The position numbers and the translations under genes are program-made. The notes below the pieces were generated by a model that worked only from the letters and a program-made list of their open reading frames with translations, made no database searches and was not told the DNA's origin. Below are positions 29,167 through 38,620 of a stretch of DNA of 64,000 nt, in pieces. Source of the stretch: Enterococcus gallinarum NBRC 100675 (lineage in GTDB: Bacteria; Bacillota; Bacilli; Lactobacillales; Enterococcaceae); contig NZ_BCQE01000001.1 of NCBI RefSeq assembly GCF_001544275.1, positions 1-64,000 of the forward strand, written 5' to 3'. Every line of letters begins with the position of its first letter. Within the stretch, counting starts at the first letter, position 1.

Positions 29167-29478
29167 CTACTGTACCTCTTCCAACAAGTGATCCAAAGCT
29201 TGTTTTCCGTTTAATATGGCATAGTATTCAGGCTTCATCAAAATCACTTTCACTGGTGCATCACCAACAAATTCTTCTACTTCATCCAAAATATACGCTA
29301 GATGGGGACCAACCATTAACGCATCAATGTCGTCAATGTAGTTTTCAATCTCACTTTCACCGCGAGCAGTAATTTTTATGTCCAATCCTTTTTCAGCAGC
29401 AGCTTTACGAATATTAGCAGCCATAAAACCTGAGCTGGCTCCAGATCCACACACAAGTAAAACATTCAATTTTTTCAT
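29167..29478 (-). CDS. PTS cellobiose-family EIIB
   Basis: A 103-residue IIB domain with the phosphorylated Cys10 in LLVCGSGASSG. The ATG at 29478 is preceded by GGGGGAG, and the further upstream in-frame ATG is therefore unlikely. It is the first gene of the IIB-IIC-IIA-GH1 operon, facing the LicR-type regulator gene. Confidence 0.93.
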   Translation of the reverse strand: MKKLNVLLVCGSGASSGFMAANIRKAAAEKGLDIKITARGESEIENYIDDIDALMVGPHLAYILDEVEEFVGDAPVKVILMKPEYYAILNGKQALDHLLEEVQ

Positions 29479-29506
29479 GATTTTTCTCCCCCAATTCAAT
29501 TTTCAT

Positions 29507-29522
29507 TGATAGCGCTATCAAT
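29507..29522. promoter_or_regulatory. CcpA cre site of the PTS/GH1 operon
   Basis: TTGATAGCGCTATCAA is a perfect palindrome and fits the cre consensus WTGNNARCGNWWWCAW at every position. It lies just downstream of the promoter, where CcpA binding would block transcription. Confidence 0.78.
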
Positions 29523-29532
29523 TACAGTTATA

Positions 29533-29561
29533 CTATAGTCAATCTACAGCGGTGAAACAAA
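29533..29561 (-). promoter_or_regulatory. promoter of the PTS/GH1 operon
   Basis: On the minus strand TTGTTT (29561-29556) and TATAGT (29538-29533) are 17 nt apart. The -35 region overlaps one of the direct repeats at 29548-29588. Confidence 0.5.
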
Positions 29562-29588
29562 TATTCTTTTGCACTGCAGTGGTGAAAG
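29548..29588. promoter_or_regulatory. direct repeat, candidate LicR-type activator site
   Basis: CAGCGGTGAAA (29548-29558) and CAGTGGTGAAA (29578-29588) repeat with a 30-bp period, about three helical turns, between the divergent regulator and PTS genes. The position at and upstream of the -35 suits an activator. Confidence 0.4.
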
Positions 29589-29603
29589 AGAGGGTGTCAG
29601 CCA

Positions 29604-31532
29604 ATGAAAGCAAAGTATATAAAACTTCTTCACTATCTAAATGAGCAAGACAATTGGGTTTCCTCCACTCAATTAGCGGAAAAATTTGGGTTATCCAAAC
29701 GGACGATAAAATCGTATATCGCAGATATTCAAGACAATGAATCTGATTTGATCCTTTCTTCAAACAAAGGCTATCGAGTGATAGCAAGTAATCTGGTCAC
29801 TTTTTTCAATAACACAGAAACAAGTGTCCCTGAAACACCTACTGAACGAACTGCTTATCTCCTTTTGCGACTGATTTCAACCGAGGAAGCTCTATCTGTT
29901 TATGATCTAGCAGAAGAACTATTTATCAGCGAGTCCACATTATTGAGTGATGCAAAAAAACTTAAAAAAAAATGTTCTGAACTGGCTATCGAAGTCAGAC
30001 TAACCAACGATACACTACAGTTGATTGGGACAGAAAAAGCGAAAAGACAATTAATCCATCAGACATTGCTATCCGAATTGGATAATCATTTCGTTGATAT
30101 GACTAAGCTACAAGAAAGTTTTATAGATTTTGACCTTGATTATATCAAGGAAATTATTGCCGAACTTTTTTCAGACTATGATTTTTTCACGAATGATTAT
30201 GCGTTAACAAATATAGTTATTCATCTAGCAATTGCCGTAGACCGTATGAAAGGAAATTTTCAGTCTCCTGAAGCAGAAGCTCAAGCGCCTCACTCAATCC
30301 ATCCGACAGTACTAAAAATTTCCGAAAAAATCGCGGAAAAAGTAGCGGAACGGTACGGTATTCGTTTTCCCAAAGAAGAAATTCGTGATTTAGCTATCCT
30401 AATTTCAGCGAATGGAACTAGCGTGAATTTCACTCAAATTTCACCTGATGAGTTAGAGAAGGTCACGGACAAAAACTGCCTTGACTTAGTAAGAAAAATT
30501 CTAGCAAAAGTGGATGAATTATACTTTATTGATGGCAATGAACCTGAGTTCTTCATTCGATTTGCCCTCCATATAAAGAATTTACTGTATCGGATCAATA
30601 ACGGCTACTCTTGTAGAAACCCAATGACAGAAACACTAAAAAAAGAATGTCCGCTCATCTATGATTGTGCCGTCCAGGTTTCTCATGTCATTCAAAAAGA
30701 AATCGGTTATACGATTAGTGAAGACGAAATTGCCTACATAGCTTTTCATTTAGGCTATGCGTTAGAAATTCAAAAACAGCGTACGAATAAAATAAACTGC
30801 ACGATTCTAGTGCCTCATTACTACAACATGAATATTCAGGTGATGGAAAAGCTTCAGAAAAATTTCTCTGATGACCTTGAGATCCAGAATATTCTTACTA
30901 GTGAAAAAGAGTTGCAGTATGTAGATACAGAACTGATTGTGTCTGCTGTTAAACTGAAGCAAGTGATCGCTACCCCATACGTGATCATTAATCCTTTTTT
31001 TACCCTTGAAGATCGGCAACAAATTACCGCCAAGATCTTTGATATCAAAGAAAAAAAACGAAAAGAACAATTTGTGAAAACCTTTCTATCGCTTGTTGAT
31101 AAAAAGCGATTCTCATATACAACTGAAAATCAAAACTCCGCAGAATTGCTCAAACAATTATGTGGTCAAATGAAAGAAGAAGGAATCGTGGACGAGACCT
31201 TTTATCCACAAGTAATTGAGAGGGAGCAACTTTCTTCTACTGCCTTTGGTTCAGTGGCTATTCCACATTCACTGACAATGAATGCCAATCGTACGGGGGT
31301 TGCGATTGCCGTCAATCCAAAGGGGATCCAGTGGGGAAATAATCGTGTCACATTGGTTTTTTTGATTTCCATCAATTACCATAACCGTCATGTGTTTCGG
31401 GAAATTTTTGATGATCTGGCCATGATTTGTACAGATGAACAAAACATTCATAAATTAAGTGCCATAACCACCTTCGATGAATTTGTAGACACGCTGACAC
31501 AGTGTTTTATCAGCAACAACACAAAACAATGA
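29604..31532 (+). CDS. PRD-containing transcriptional activator, LicR/BglG type with EIIB- and EIIA-like domains
   Basis: 642 residues: an N-terminal HTH (about 10-60) and second winged HTH (about 85-140), two PTS regulation domains (PRD1 with VIHLAIAVDR near 210, PRD2 with AFHLGYALE near 385), an EIIB-like domain (about 400-490) in which the usual phosphoryl Cys is not seen, and a mannitol/fructose-type EIIA domain at the C-terminus with the His of AIPHS (about 552). Such proteins activate PTS operons when their PRDs are phosphorylated by HPr and not by the cognate IIB. It is divergent from the PTS operon it likely controls. Confidence 0.88.
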   Translation: MKAKYIKLLHYLNEQDNWVSSTQLAEKFGLSKRTIKSYIADIQDNESDLILSSNKGYRVIASNLVTFFNNTETSVPETPTERTAYLLLRLISTEEALSVYDLAEELFISESTLLSDAKKLKKKCSELAIEVRLTNDTLQLIGTEKAKRQLIHQTLLSELDNHFVDMTKLQESFIDFDLDYIKEIIAELFSDYDFFTNDYALTNIVIHLAIAVDRMKGNFQSPEAEAQAPHSIHPTVLKISEKIAEKVAERYGIRFPKEEIRDLAILISANGTSVNFTQISPDELEKVTDKNCLDLVRKILAKVDELYFIDGNEPEFFIRFALHIKNLLYRINNGYSCRNPMTETLKKECPLIYDCAVQVSHVIQKEIGYTISEDEIAYIAFHLGYALEIQKQRTNKINCTILVPHYYNMNIQVMEKLQKNFSDDLEIQNILTSEKELQYVDTELIVSAVKLKQVIATPYVIINPFFTLEDRQQITAKIFDIKEKKRKEQFVKTFLSLVDKKRFSYTTENQNSAELLKQLCGQMKEEGIVDETFYPQVIEREQLSSTAFGSVAIPHSLTMNANRTGVAIAVNPKGIQWGNNRVTLVFLISINYHNRHVFREIFDDLAMICTDEQNIHKLSAITTFDEFVDTLTQCFISNNTKQ

Positions 31533-31963
31533 TACTTTTTATTATTGATAGCCATACACGTCGCACAATAGTGGGCAGCCTCTTGGCTGTTCTTTGATTA
31601 ATAAACTTGGTTATTAACATTCTAAAGGCTGCTCTTCTTGTTCTTTTGACATAATAAGAATATAAAAAAGATCCTGATAAAAGTTCATTCATCCTCGACA
31701 TACAATCCAGCGTCAAGAAGCACTCAAAATCATCAATTTTGAGTGCTTCTTGTTTTTTTATGTTTCTTAAGAAAATTTTCGGTCTTTCTAAACAAGTGGG
31801 ATCAAATAGATTTCCTTCATTCATCAATTCTATGTAGAGCAACATTCCCTATTTTAGATTAGGATTGATCAATCCAACAATCACCAATCACCTTGGCAAA
31901 CGAAATCTGTCCTTTTCTAATATCTGTTTTTTTAGTTAATGCAAACTTTCAGAAGTTTTTCTC
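31533..31963. other. non-coding region between the LicR-type gene and mntH
   Basis: No convincing gene. A weak stem GGCAGCCT/AGGCTGCT brackets about 31580-31633, and a very strong + strand terminator lies at 31714-31760, about 180 nt after the regulator's stop codon. A short transcript between could exist, but I see no good promoter for one. Confidence 0.45.
31714..31760 (+). terminator. strong intrinsic terminator
   Basis: A perfect 17-bp stem CAAGAAGCACTCAAAAT/ATTTTGAGTGCTTCTTG, 5-nt loop CATCA and seven U. It probably ends the LicR-type regulator transcript and insulates mntH. Confidence 0.9.
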
Positions 31964-31992
31964 TTGAAAAATTCATAAACAAGGAATACAAT
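31964..31992 (+). promoter_or_regulatory. mntH promoter
   Basis: TTGAAA (31964-31969), 17 nt, TACAAT (31987-31992). The presumed start of transcription, near 31999, touches the palindromic operator. Confidence 0.7.
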
Positions 31993-31999
31993 AAGATTG

Positions 32000-32019
32000 T
32001 TTTTAGGTACACCTAAAAA
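32000..32019. promoter_or_regulatory. DtxR/MntR-family (EfaR-like) manganese operator
   Basis: TTTTTAGGT and ACCTAAAAA are perfect inverted 9-mers separated by 2 nt. The TTAGGxxxxCCTAA core is that of the enterococcal manganese repressor EfaR and related DtxR proteins. Its position at the transcription start predicts repression of mntH when manganese is plentiful. Confidence 0.8.
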
Positions 32020-32035
32020 GATAGGATGTGACAGA

Positions 32036-33388
32036 ATGAATGAAGAAAAAAAATTGATCCAGGCAGCAAATGGACCTAGCTTGGAAGAAATAAACAATAC
32101 CGTAGCTATTCCCAAGGATGGGAATTTTTGGCGTAATCTTTTAGCTTTTTCTGGTCCCGGAGCGTTAGTCGCGGTTGGGTATATGGATCCTGGTAACTGG
32201 ATCACTTCAATCGGGGGTGGTGCCGAATATGGTTATCTCCTGCTATCCGTCATCTTGATTTCAAGTCTGATTGCGATGTTGCTCCAATACATGGCAGCTA
32301 AACTAGGGATTGTCACCCATATGGACCTCGCACAAGCAATCCGTAAACACACCAGTAAAAAGCTGGGCTTTTTCCTTTGGATTATTACCGAGTTGGCGAT
32401 CATGGCAACAGATATCGCCGAAGTAATCGGTGGAGCAATTGCTTTGAATCTATTATTCGGTCTACCATTAGTTGTAGGGGTCTTTTTGACGATTTTCGAT
32501 GTCTTTTTACTGCTTTTCTTGATGAAATTAGGCTTTCGAAAAATCGAAGCCATCGTAATGACCTTAATATTGGTGATTCTGCTTGTTTTTGTTTACGAAG
32601 TGATTATTGCCCAACCTGATCTTCCGGCACTTGTTCAAGGCTTCATTCCCCAAAAACAAGTATTGAACCCTGGACAGCTGACCATGGCATTAGGGATCGT
32701 TGGCGCGACCGTCATGCCCCATAATTTGTATTTGCATTCGTCGATTTCACAATCAAGAAAGATTGATCGGACGAATCCGCAAGAAGTCGCTACAGCTGTT
32801 CGCTTTGCCACATGGGATTCAAATATTCAGCTTTCGGCTGCTTTTGTCGTTAATTGTCTGTTGCTGATTTTAGGGAGCGCATTGTTCTTCGGTCACAGCG
32901 AAGAAGTCGGTACTTTTTCAGCGCTGTATGATGCCTTACAAAATTCAGCGATCGCGGGAGCGGTGGCTAGTCCAGCCCTTAGTGTTCTTTTTGCCGTAGC
33001 ATTACTGGCTTCCGGACAAAACTCAACTATCACTGGAACACTGACAGGACAAGTCGTCATGGAAGGCTTCATCCATATGAAGATTCCAACATGGGCAAGA
33101 CGATTGATCACTCGTGGCCTTTCTGTCGTACCTGTTTTACTATGTACCCTCTACTTTGGCGGTAATGAACAGGCACTAGATAATCTTTTGATCTATTCAC
33201 AGGTCTTTTTGAGTATTGCATTACCAGTCTCAATGATTCCATTGGTTTACTTTACTAGTTCCAAAAAAATCATGGGCGAAAAGTTCAAGAACCCTCTGTG
33301 GGTCACTTCTCTGGGCTGGATTTGCGCCATCGCATTAACAGTCCTCAACATTCGCTTGATCATCGAAACAATGTCTGGTATTTTTTAA
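32036..33388 (+). CDS. mntH: Nramp-family Mn(II)/H+ symporter MntH
   Basis: 450 residues with about 11 helices. The metal-binding DPGNW (51-55) in TM1 and MPHN (227-230) in TM6 are exact Nramp motifs. The frame is open 13 codons upstream, but AGGA lies 9 nt before the ATG at 32036 and the upstream ATG overlaps the operator, so the inner start is chosen. The promoter and manganese operator precede it. Its terminator hairpin is split by IS copy 2. Confidence 0.95.
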   Translation: MNEEKKLIQAANGPSLEEINNTVAIPKDGNFWRNLLAFSGPGALVAVGYMDPGNWITSIGGGAEYGYLLLSVILISSLIAMLLQYMAAKLGIVTHMDLAQAIRKHTSKKLGFFLWIITELAIMATDIAEVIGGAIALNLLFGLPLVVGVFLTIFDVFLLLFLMKLGFRKIEAIVMTLILVILLVFVYEVIIAQPDLPALVQGFIPQKQVLNPGQLTMALGIVGATVMPHNLYLHSSISQSRKIDRTNPQEVATAVRFATWDSNIQLSAAFVVNCLLLILGSALFFGHSEEVGTFSALYDALQNSAIAGAVASPALSVLFAVALLASGQNSTITGTLTGQVVMEGFIHMKIPTWARRLITRGLSVVPVLLCTLYFGGNEQALDNLLIYSQVFLSIALPVSMIPLVYFTSSKKIMGEKFKNPLWVTSLGWICAIALTVLNIRLIIETMSGIF

Positions 33389-33390
33389 AA

Positions 33391-33415
33391 AAAGAAAAAA
33401 GCCGCACGATCGCAG
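33391..33415. terminator. left half of a bidirectional terminator split by IS copy 2
   Basis: AAAGAAAAAAGCCGCACG (33391-33408) pairs perfectly with 34976-34993 on the far side of the IS, and an inner GCAG (33412-33415) with CTGC (34969-34972). Before the insertion this was a shared terminator of the convergent mntH and DUF1015 genes. Confidence 0.8.
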
Positions 33416-33476
33416 TTTTTGAAGCGACCCCCAAAAGTTAGACCAAAAAATCTAACTTTTGGGGGTCGTTATTTGT

Positions 33477-33881
33477 ATGGCAAAATATCCTTTTGAATTA
33501 AAACTAAAAATCGTTAAAGAATATCTTAGTGACGTGGGCGGATATCGGTATCTTGCCAACAAATACGGTATTTCAAGCAAGTCTCAAGTAAGTAATTGGG
33601 TGAATGTCTATCGTGAATACGGAGAGGAAGGTCTATTGAGAAAGCATCAAAATCAGAAATATTCTGTTCAATTTAAGTTAAATGCGCTAGAGTTATATCA
33701 AACAAGTGAGATGTCCTATCGAGAAGTTGCTAGCACTTTAGAAATGAACAACCCTGCGCTTATTGCCAATTGGATGCGTAATTTCAGAGAAGCAGGTATT
33801 GAGGGGCTCTCAAAAGAGAAAGGGCGACCACTTACTTTGACTAGAAAAAAAGAAAACAAAAAAGAAAAATACAACAACTGA
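33477..33881 (+). pseudogene. IS3-family OrfA, frameshifted (copy 2)
   Basis: Identical to OrfA of copy 1 for about 130 residues apart from one Gly-to-Asp change, then an additional A in the run near 33862-33868 shifts the frame and translation ends at TGA 33879-33881. Both HTH units remain, but the leucine-zipper end and the slippery site are lost from the frame. This copy should not make OrfAB unless slippage in the A run restores the frame. Confidence 0.85.
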
Positions 33882-33950
33882 AGAACGCGATCGTATCAAG
33901 GCATTAGAAAAGCAAGTCCGATCCCTTCAAATTGAGAATGCCTTTTTAAA

Positions 33951-34889
33951 AGAGTTGAGGAAGCTGCGAAAACAGGAAGCCCAGCAAAGACGCAAGAATC
34001 AATCGCACGAATCATCGCCAGCCTCCGAGGATCATTCAAACTAGTTGAGCTTCTTGAAACATTGAAATTTCCTAAAGCAACCTATATGTATTGGCAGAAA
34101 CGGTTTGACAGACCAAACCCAGACCAAGAAATTGAAGAAAAAATGCTTGAAATTCGCAAAGATCATAAAGATTACGGCTGTCTGCGACTAAAAAAAGAAT
34201 TAGAGAATCAAGGGATTCATGTCAATAAAAAGAAGATTCAACGTCTGATAAAAAAACTAGGTATCGAAGTAAAGTCTTACACTCGAAAATCTCGACGGTA
34301 CAATTCTTATCGTGGGAAGGTTGGCACTGTCGCCAAAAATCGTATTCATCGTCGGTTTTATACAAATATCTGTCACCAAAAAATTACAACTGATACCACA
34401 GAGTTTAAGTATTATGAAGTAGACACCACAGGTGTCGTTCGTCAGAAAAAGCTGTATTTAGATCCTTTCATGGATTTCTACAATAGTGAAATTCTATCTT
34501 ATCGGATTTCTGAAAAACCAAACGCACTAGCCATAATGGAAGGATTAGAAGAAGCAATCCAGATGACAAATGATTGTCCATTTCGTAGAACCTTCCATTC
34601 AGATCAAGGATGGGCCTATCAAATGAATGCTTATAAGAATAAATTGAAGCAGCATAAAATCTTCCAGAGTATGTCTCGTAAAGGGAATTGTTTAGATAAC
34701 TCGCCTATGGAAAACTTCTTTGGTTTATTAAAGCAAGAGATTTTTCACGGAGAAGTCTATCGGAGTTTAGATGAATTGAAAACAAAAATTGACCAATATA
34801 TCTATTATTACAACCATAAACGCATCAAAAAGAAATTAAATTGGCGAAGTCCGGTTCAGTTTCGAGAAGCTGTAAAAACAGCTGTCTAA
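33951..34889 (+). CDS. IS3-family OrfB reading frame (copy 2)
   Basis: The DDE catalytic domain is intact (TTDTTEF, FHSDQGW, SPMENFF) with a few substitutions relative to copy 1. Because OrfA is broken upstream, fusion by programmed frameshifting is cut off, and no good start codon of its own exists (a TTG at 34062 lacks a ribosome binding site). The right-end hairpin terminator is retained. Confidence 0.75.
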   Translation, partial: RVEEAAKTGSPAKTQESIARIIASLRGSFKLVELLETLKFPKATYMYWQKRFDRPNPDQEIEEKMLEIRKDHKDYGCLRLKKELENQGIHVNKKKIQRLIKKLGIEVKSYTRKSRRYNSYRGKVGTVAKNRIHRRFYTNICHQKITTDTTEFKYYEVDTTGVVRQKKLYLDPFMDFYNSEILSYRISEKPNALAIMEGLEEAIQMTNDCPFRRTFHSDQGWAYQMNAYKNKLKQHKIFQSMSRKGNCLDNSPMENFFGLLKQEIFHGEVYRSLDELKTKIDQYIYYYNHKRIKKKLNWRSPVQFREAVKTAV

Positions 34890-35001
34890 CAGTTAATCTT
34901 ATCATACAAAAAAGGAGTGGATTTCTCCACTCCATAAAAGTCTAACTTTTTGGGGTCACTACATTTCTCTGCAGACGTGCGGCTTTTTTCTTTTTAGCTT
35001 T

Positions 35002-36222
35002 CTAGCTTTTGGTTTCTAAATCATGTAAAAACAGACCACTTAACAATTTGGGTTCAAACCATGTAGATTTAGGCGGCATGATCTCATTCGCATCGGCAAC
35101 AGCCAATAAATCTTTCATCTGCGTTGGATACATCAAAAAGGCCATTGTCCATTCTCCGGAATCCACCATCCGTTCCAATTCTTCTGGACCACGAATTCCT
35201 CCTACAAAATCGATGCGCTTATCTGTGCGGACATCTTCAATACCGAGTAATGGCGCTAAGATATTTTTTTGCAAAAGAGAAACATCCAGACTTTCGACTG
35301 CGTCATTCCCTGCTTCTTTGATGGTTAAAGAGAACCATTCGTGGCCCAAATACAAATAGAAGGTTCCCTTTTGAGAAGGCTTGCTGCTAGTTGGCTTCTC
35401 AATGTGAAATTTCTCTGCTAGATGATCGAAGAAATGATCTGGAATCGGTACATTGACCACTCGGTTGTATTCCCAGATCGCCAATTCATTTTCCGGAAAC
35501 AAAATCGCTAAGAAGCGCTCGCTTTCCTCACTATTGTTTTTTTCCTTGCGCTTTTGCAAGCCGACTTTCACTGCCGACTCGGTACGATGATGGCCGTCAG
35601 CGATATACAACGCATCAATCGCTGAGAATTCTTGTGATAAAGCAGCAATCACCGCAGAATCATCGATCAGCCAAACCCGATGATGGACCTCATGGTAACT
35701 CGTGAAATCATAGATCGGTTGATGGTGACTCTGCCAATCCTGGATCGTTTTTTTTAAGGACTCAGGCTGACGGTAACTTAGAAAGATTGGACTCGTGTTT
35801 GCATCACAAGCTTGGATGTGATTGATGCGGTCAACTTCTTTTTCTGGTCGAGTAAACTCATGTTTTTTGATTTTACCAGCTACATAATCCTCAATCGATG
35901 TGCAAACAACAAGCCCAGTTTGACTCCGCCCCGCCATTGTCAGCTCATATAAATAATAGGACGGTGCATTGTCTTGGATCAGCCATTTTTTTTCTCGAAA
36001 AGCAGCCAAATTTTCTGCTGCTTTCGCATACACTTGCGGATCATAAGGAGCAATATTTGGCAGATCGATTTCTGAGCGATCGATATGAAAATAGCTGTAA
36101 GGGTTGCCGGCAGCATATGCCGCTGCTTCTTGCGTGTTGACTACATCATAGGGCAACTCCGCAATTTTCTCTGCTAAGTCAGTTTGTGGGCGGATTGCTT
36201 TAAAAGGAAAAACTTGAACCAT
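35002..36222 (-). CDS. DUF1015 protein of the serine operon
   Basis: A 406-residue soluble protein of the COG4198/DUF1015 family. Visible family features are the N-terminal FKAIRPQ and ELPYDVVN, the HEFTRPEKEVDRI segment near 120, and IADGHHRTESA near residue 210. The start codon overlaps the serA stop region, so it is translationally coupled to serC-serA. Its function is not established; the DGHHR motif resembles that of the ParB/sulfiredoxin fold, which includes free-serine kinases (SerK/SbnI). The shared terminator beyond its end is split by IS copy 2. Confidence 0.88.
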   Translation of the reverse strand: MVQVFPFKAIRPQTDLAEKIAELPYDVVNTQEAAAYAAGNPYSYFHIDRSEIDLPNIAPYDPQVYAKAAENLAAFREKKWLIQDNAPSYYLYELTMAGRSQTGLVVCTSIEDYVAGKIKKHEFTRPEKEVDRINHIQACDANTSPIFLSYRQPESLKKTIQDWQSHHQPIYDFTSYHEVHHRVWLIDDSAVIAALSQEFSAIDALYIADGHHRTESAVKVGLQKRKEKNNSEESERFLAILFPENELAIWEYNRVVNVPIPDHFFDHLAEKFHIEKPTSSKPSQKGTFYLYLGHEWFSLTIKEAGNDAVESLDVSLLQKNILAPLLGIEDVRTDKRIDFVGGIRGPEELERMVDSGEWTMAFLMYPTQMKDLLAVADANEIMPPKSTWFEPKLLSGLFLHDLETKS

Positions 36223-37406
36223 TAATAGCCTACCTCCTGATTCTTGATCACTCGCACGCGAATAATATCTTCTTTAGCTCGTAATTTATCTGCCACCGCT
36301 TCAAGCAATGCAGCATCTGTTGCTCCGACATCCACCAATGTGTAGGCAAAGTCGTCACGTCCGCGATTCAACATATTATCGATGTTGATTCCAGATTCAG
36401 CGATGATCGAGGAAATTTGTCCTAGCATATTTGGCACGTTGCGGTTAATCACTGTTAAACGATACGGCGAATGGAACGCCATTTCTACGGTTGGAAAATT
36501 CACTGAGCGTTTGATCGTCCCAAACTCCAAAAATTTCTTCAATGTGCGGGCAGCCATTTTGGCACAATTGATCTCAGCCTCTTCTGTCGATGCTCCTAAA
36601 TGCGGTAGAACTAGCACGTTGTCATGGCCCAGTAAGCGTTCATCTGCAAAATCAGTTGTATAACCAGCAATCTCATTATTATCTAACGCAGCAAGAGCTG
36701 CAGCTGTATCAACGATCTCACTACGAGAAAAGTTAAACAGTTTAGCCGTTGGCTTCATTTTGGCCAATTCATTCTTGCCCACTAAATGGCGGGTGTTTTC
36801 CATCAATGGCACGTGAAGAGTAATGAAATCACAGGTTGTGAAAATTTCTGCTAAATCATTGGCCCGTTTGACTCTGCGGGAGATGGTCCACGCTGTGTCC
36901 ACCGAAACATAAGGATCATAGCCCACAACTTCCATCCCTAAACGGTAGGCATCGTTAGCGACCATGGCACCAATCGAGCCTAACCCCACCACACCAAGCT
37001 TTTTGCCTTCTAGTTCCGTACCGGCGAATTGCTTTTTGTTGGCTTCTGCCTGTTCCTCTACATCTGATCCGTTCAGTGTTTGGACCCATTGAGCACCTTG
37101 GAGAATCGGGCGAACACTTAATAACAAGCTTGCAATAACCAACTCTTTGACTGCATTTGCATTAGCTCCTGGGGTATTGAAGACGACGATGCCTTGTTCT
37201 GTACATTCTTTGACCGGAATATTGTTCGTACCAGCTCCAGCTCGCGCAATCCCTAATACACTTTTTGGAAAAGGATAGTCATGCAGCTTTTGGCTTCGCA
37301 GCAAGATTCCTTCTGGCTCATCACTTTCATTGATGGCATATTTTTCTTTGTCTAGCCTTTGAAGCCCTTCTGGTGCAATCGCATTGAATGTCTTGATCTG
37401 ATACAT
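36222..37406 (-). CDS. serA: D-3-phosphoglycerate dehydrogenase
   Basis: Oxidises 3-phosphoglycerate to 3-phosphohydroxypyruvate. The NAD loop GLGSIGA (near 145), the substrate Arg in NFSRSEIVD and the His in LPHLGASTEEAE are clear; a C-terminal ACT domain (about 318-394) gives the short-type enzyme, probably serine-sensitive. At 394 residues it matches Lactobacillales homologues. It directly abuts serC, whose last codons (GCGGAGGTC) provide the ribosome binding site. Confidence 0.94.
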   Translation of the reverse strand: MYQIKTFNAIAPEGLQRLDKEKYAINESDEPEGILLRSQKLHDYPFPKSVLGIARAGAGTNNIPVKECTEQGIVVFNTPGANANAVKELVIASLLLSVRPILQGAQWVQTLNGSDVEEQAEANKKQFAGTELEGKKLGVVGLGSIGAMVANDAYRLGMEVVGYDPYVSVDTAWTISRRVKRANDLAEIFTTCDFITLHVPLMENTRHLVGKNELAKMKPTAKLFNFSRSEIVDTAAALAALDNNEIAGYTTDFADERLLGHDNVLVLPHLGASTEEAEINCAKMAARTLKKFLEFGTIKRSVNFPTVEMAFHSPYRLTVINRNVPNMLGQISSIIAESGINIDNMLNRGRDDFAYTLVDVGATDAALLEAVADKLRAKEDIIRVRVIKNQEVGY

Positions 37407-38480
37407 TTATTTGACCTCCGCTTCGAATGATTTCATGAAATCGACAAGTGCCTGAACGCCTTCGATAGGGAACGCATTGTACAAACTTGCTCGCATACCG
37501 CCTACCGAACGGTGTCCTTTTAAGTTTTTAAAGCCGGCTGCTTCTGCAGCTTCATTAAATTGTCGATCCAGCTCCTTATCGCCAGTGATAAAAGGAATGT
37601 TCGTTAGGGAGCGGCTATTTTTGTCTACGGGACTGCTAAACAAGTTCGATGCTTCGATCGCTTGATAGAGCAGTGCAGCTTTTTGACGGTCTTGCGCAGT
37701 AATCGCTGCTACACCGCCTAATTCTTTCAACCACTCAAAAACCAGTTTTGCGATATAAATGCTGTAAGTAGGCGGCGTATTGTAAAGGGAACCGTTGTCA
37801 GATTGAAGACGATAGTCCAACATTGGAGCAAAGACCGCTTCTTCATTTAATAAATCTTCTCGAATAATAACCACCGTCAATCCTGCTGGTCCAATGTTCT
37901 TTTGGGCACCTGCATAGATCATACCGAAATCTTCTACACGATACTCATTGGCCAAGATATTTGATGACATGTCAGCAATGATCGGGACTTTGCCAGCATC
38001 CGGAATCGTCTGAAAAGCTGTTCCTTCAATCGTATTATTCGTAGTAATATGCAGATAAGCCGCTGTTTGGTCGATGTTATCTACTGTGATTTCTGGAATA
38101 TAAGTAAAATGCTTATCTTCACTTGATGCGATCACCTCAACCGTAGCAACTGCTTCAGCCGCTTGAATCGCTTTTTTTGACCAAGAGCCCGTGTTGATAT
38201 AAAGGGCCTTTTTGTTTTTCGCTAAATTTAATGGCACCATACTAAATTGCAGACTTGCTCCACCTTGCAAAAACAGCACCCGATAGTTATCCGGGATCGC
38301 CATCAATTCCCGCAAGAGGGCTTCTGCGTCTTGAATGATCTCTTCAAACAAGGAGGACCGATGACTCAGCTCCATAACGGACATCCCACTGCCACGATAA
38401 TCCAAAAGCTCGGATTGAGCTCTTTCCAATACGGGGCGGGGCAAGACGGCGGGACCAGCTGAAAAGTTATAAACAGTCAT
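37407..38480 (-). CDS. serC: phosphoserine aminotransferase
   Basis: A class-V PLP aminotransferase making O-phosphoserine from phosphohydroxypyruvate. The PLP lysine is Lys194 in [10 protein letters not shown]; the N-terminal YNFSAGPA and GGAS (near 74) phosphate site are present. At 357 residues it is of normal length. It leads the serC-serA-DUF1015 operon. No serB phosphatase gene is in the window. Confidence 0.95.
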   Translation of the reverse strand: MTVYNFSAGPAVLPRPVLERAQSELLDYRGSGMSVMELSHRSSLFEEIIQDAEALLRELMAIPDNYRVLFLQGGASLQFSMVPLNLAKNKKALYINTGSWSKKAIQAAEAVATVEVIASSEDKHFTYIPEITVDNIDQTAAYLHITTNNTIEGTAFQTIPDAGKVPIIADMSSNILANEYRVEDFGMIYAGAQKNIGPAGLTVVIIREDLLNEEAVFAPMLDYRLQSDNGSLYNTPPTYSIYIAKLVFEWLKELGGVAAITAQDRQKAALLYQAIEASNLFSSPVDKNSRSLTNIPFITGDKELDRQFNEAAEAAGFKNLKGHRSVGGMRASLYNAFPIEGVQALVDFMKSFEAEVK

Positions 38481-38516
38481 ACAAAAATCTCTCCTTTGTT
38501 GTTAGATGTGACACCC

Positions 38517-38522
38517 ATTATA
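38517..38522 (-). promoter_or_regulatory. -10 box upstream of serC
   Basis: A perfect TATAAT on the minus strand, 37 nt before the serC ATG; no good -35 box is visible at the correct distance. Confidence 0.4.
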
Positions 38523-38577
38523 GCAGAAGGAGGAATATGAAAAAAGGTTAAAAATAATTAAAATTCTCAATTTTCTG

Positions 38578-38620
38578 AAAAAAAGATGAAAGCAATTGAT
38601 GACGTTCATCAATTGCTTTC
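38578..38620 (-). terminator. terminator overlapping the end of the lipase-like gene
   Basis: A 15-bp stem GAAAGCAATTGATGA/TCATCAATTGCTTTC with a 3-nt loop and seven U on the minus strand. The TGA stop codon of the gene is inside the stem. Confidence 0.88.

Larger units (their letters stand above)
33420..34963 (+). mobile_element. IS3-family (IS150-like) insertion sequence, copy 2
   Basis: 1544 bp, the same element as at 24368-25910, in the same orientation, differing by one inserted A in orfA and about six substitutions (for example Gly to Asp early in OrfA and OrfB, Lys to Glu and Val to Ala mid-OrfB). It is flanked by TTT on both sides, a 3-bp target duplication as expected for the IS150 group. 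It lies in the loop of the mntH/DUF1015 terminator. Confidence 0.92.

Noticed and set aside
31510-31845. 111-codon minus-strand ORF after the LicR-type gene
   Set aside because: No ribosome binding site, composition unlike the neighbours, Cys-rich end, and it runs through the perfect terminator hairpin at 31714-31760.
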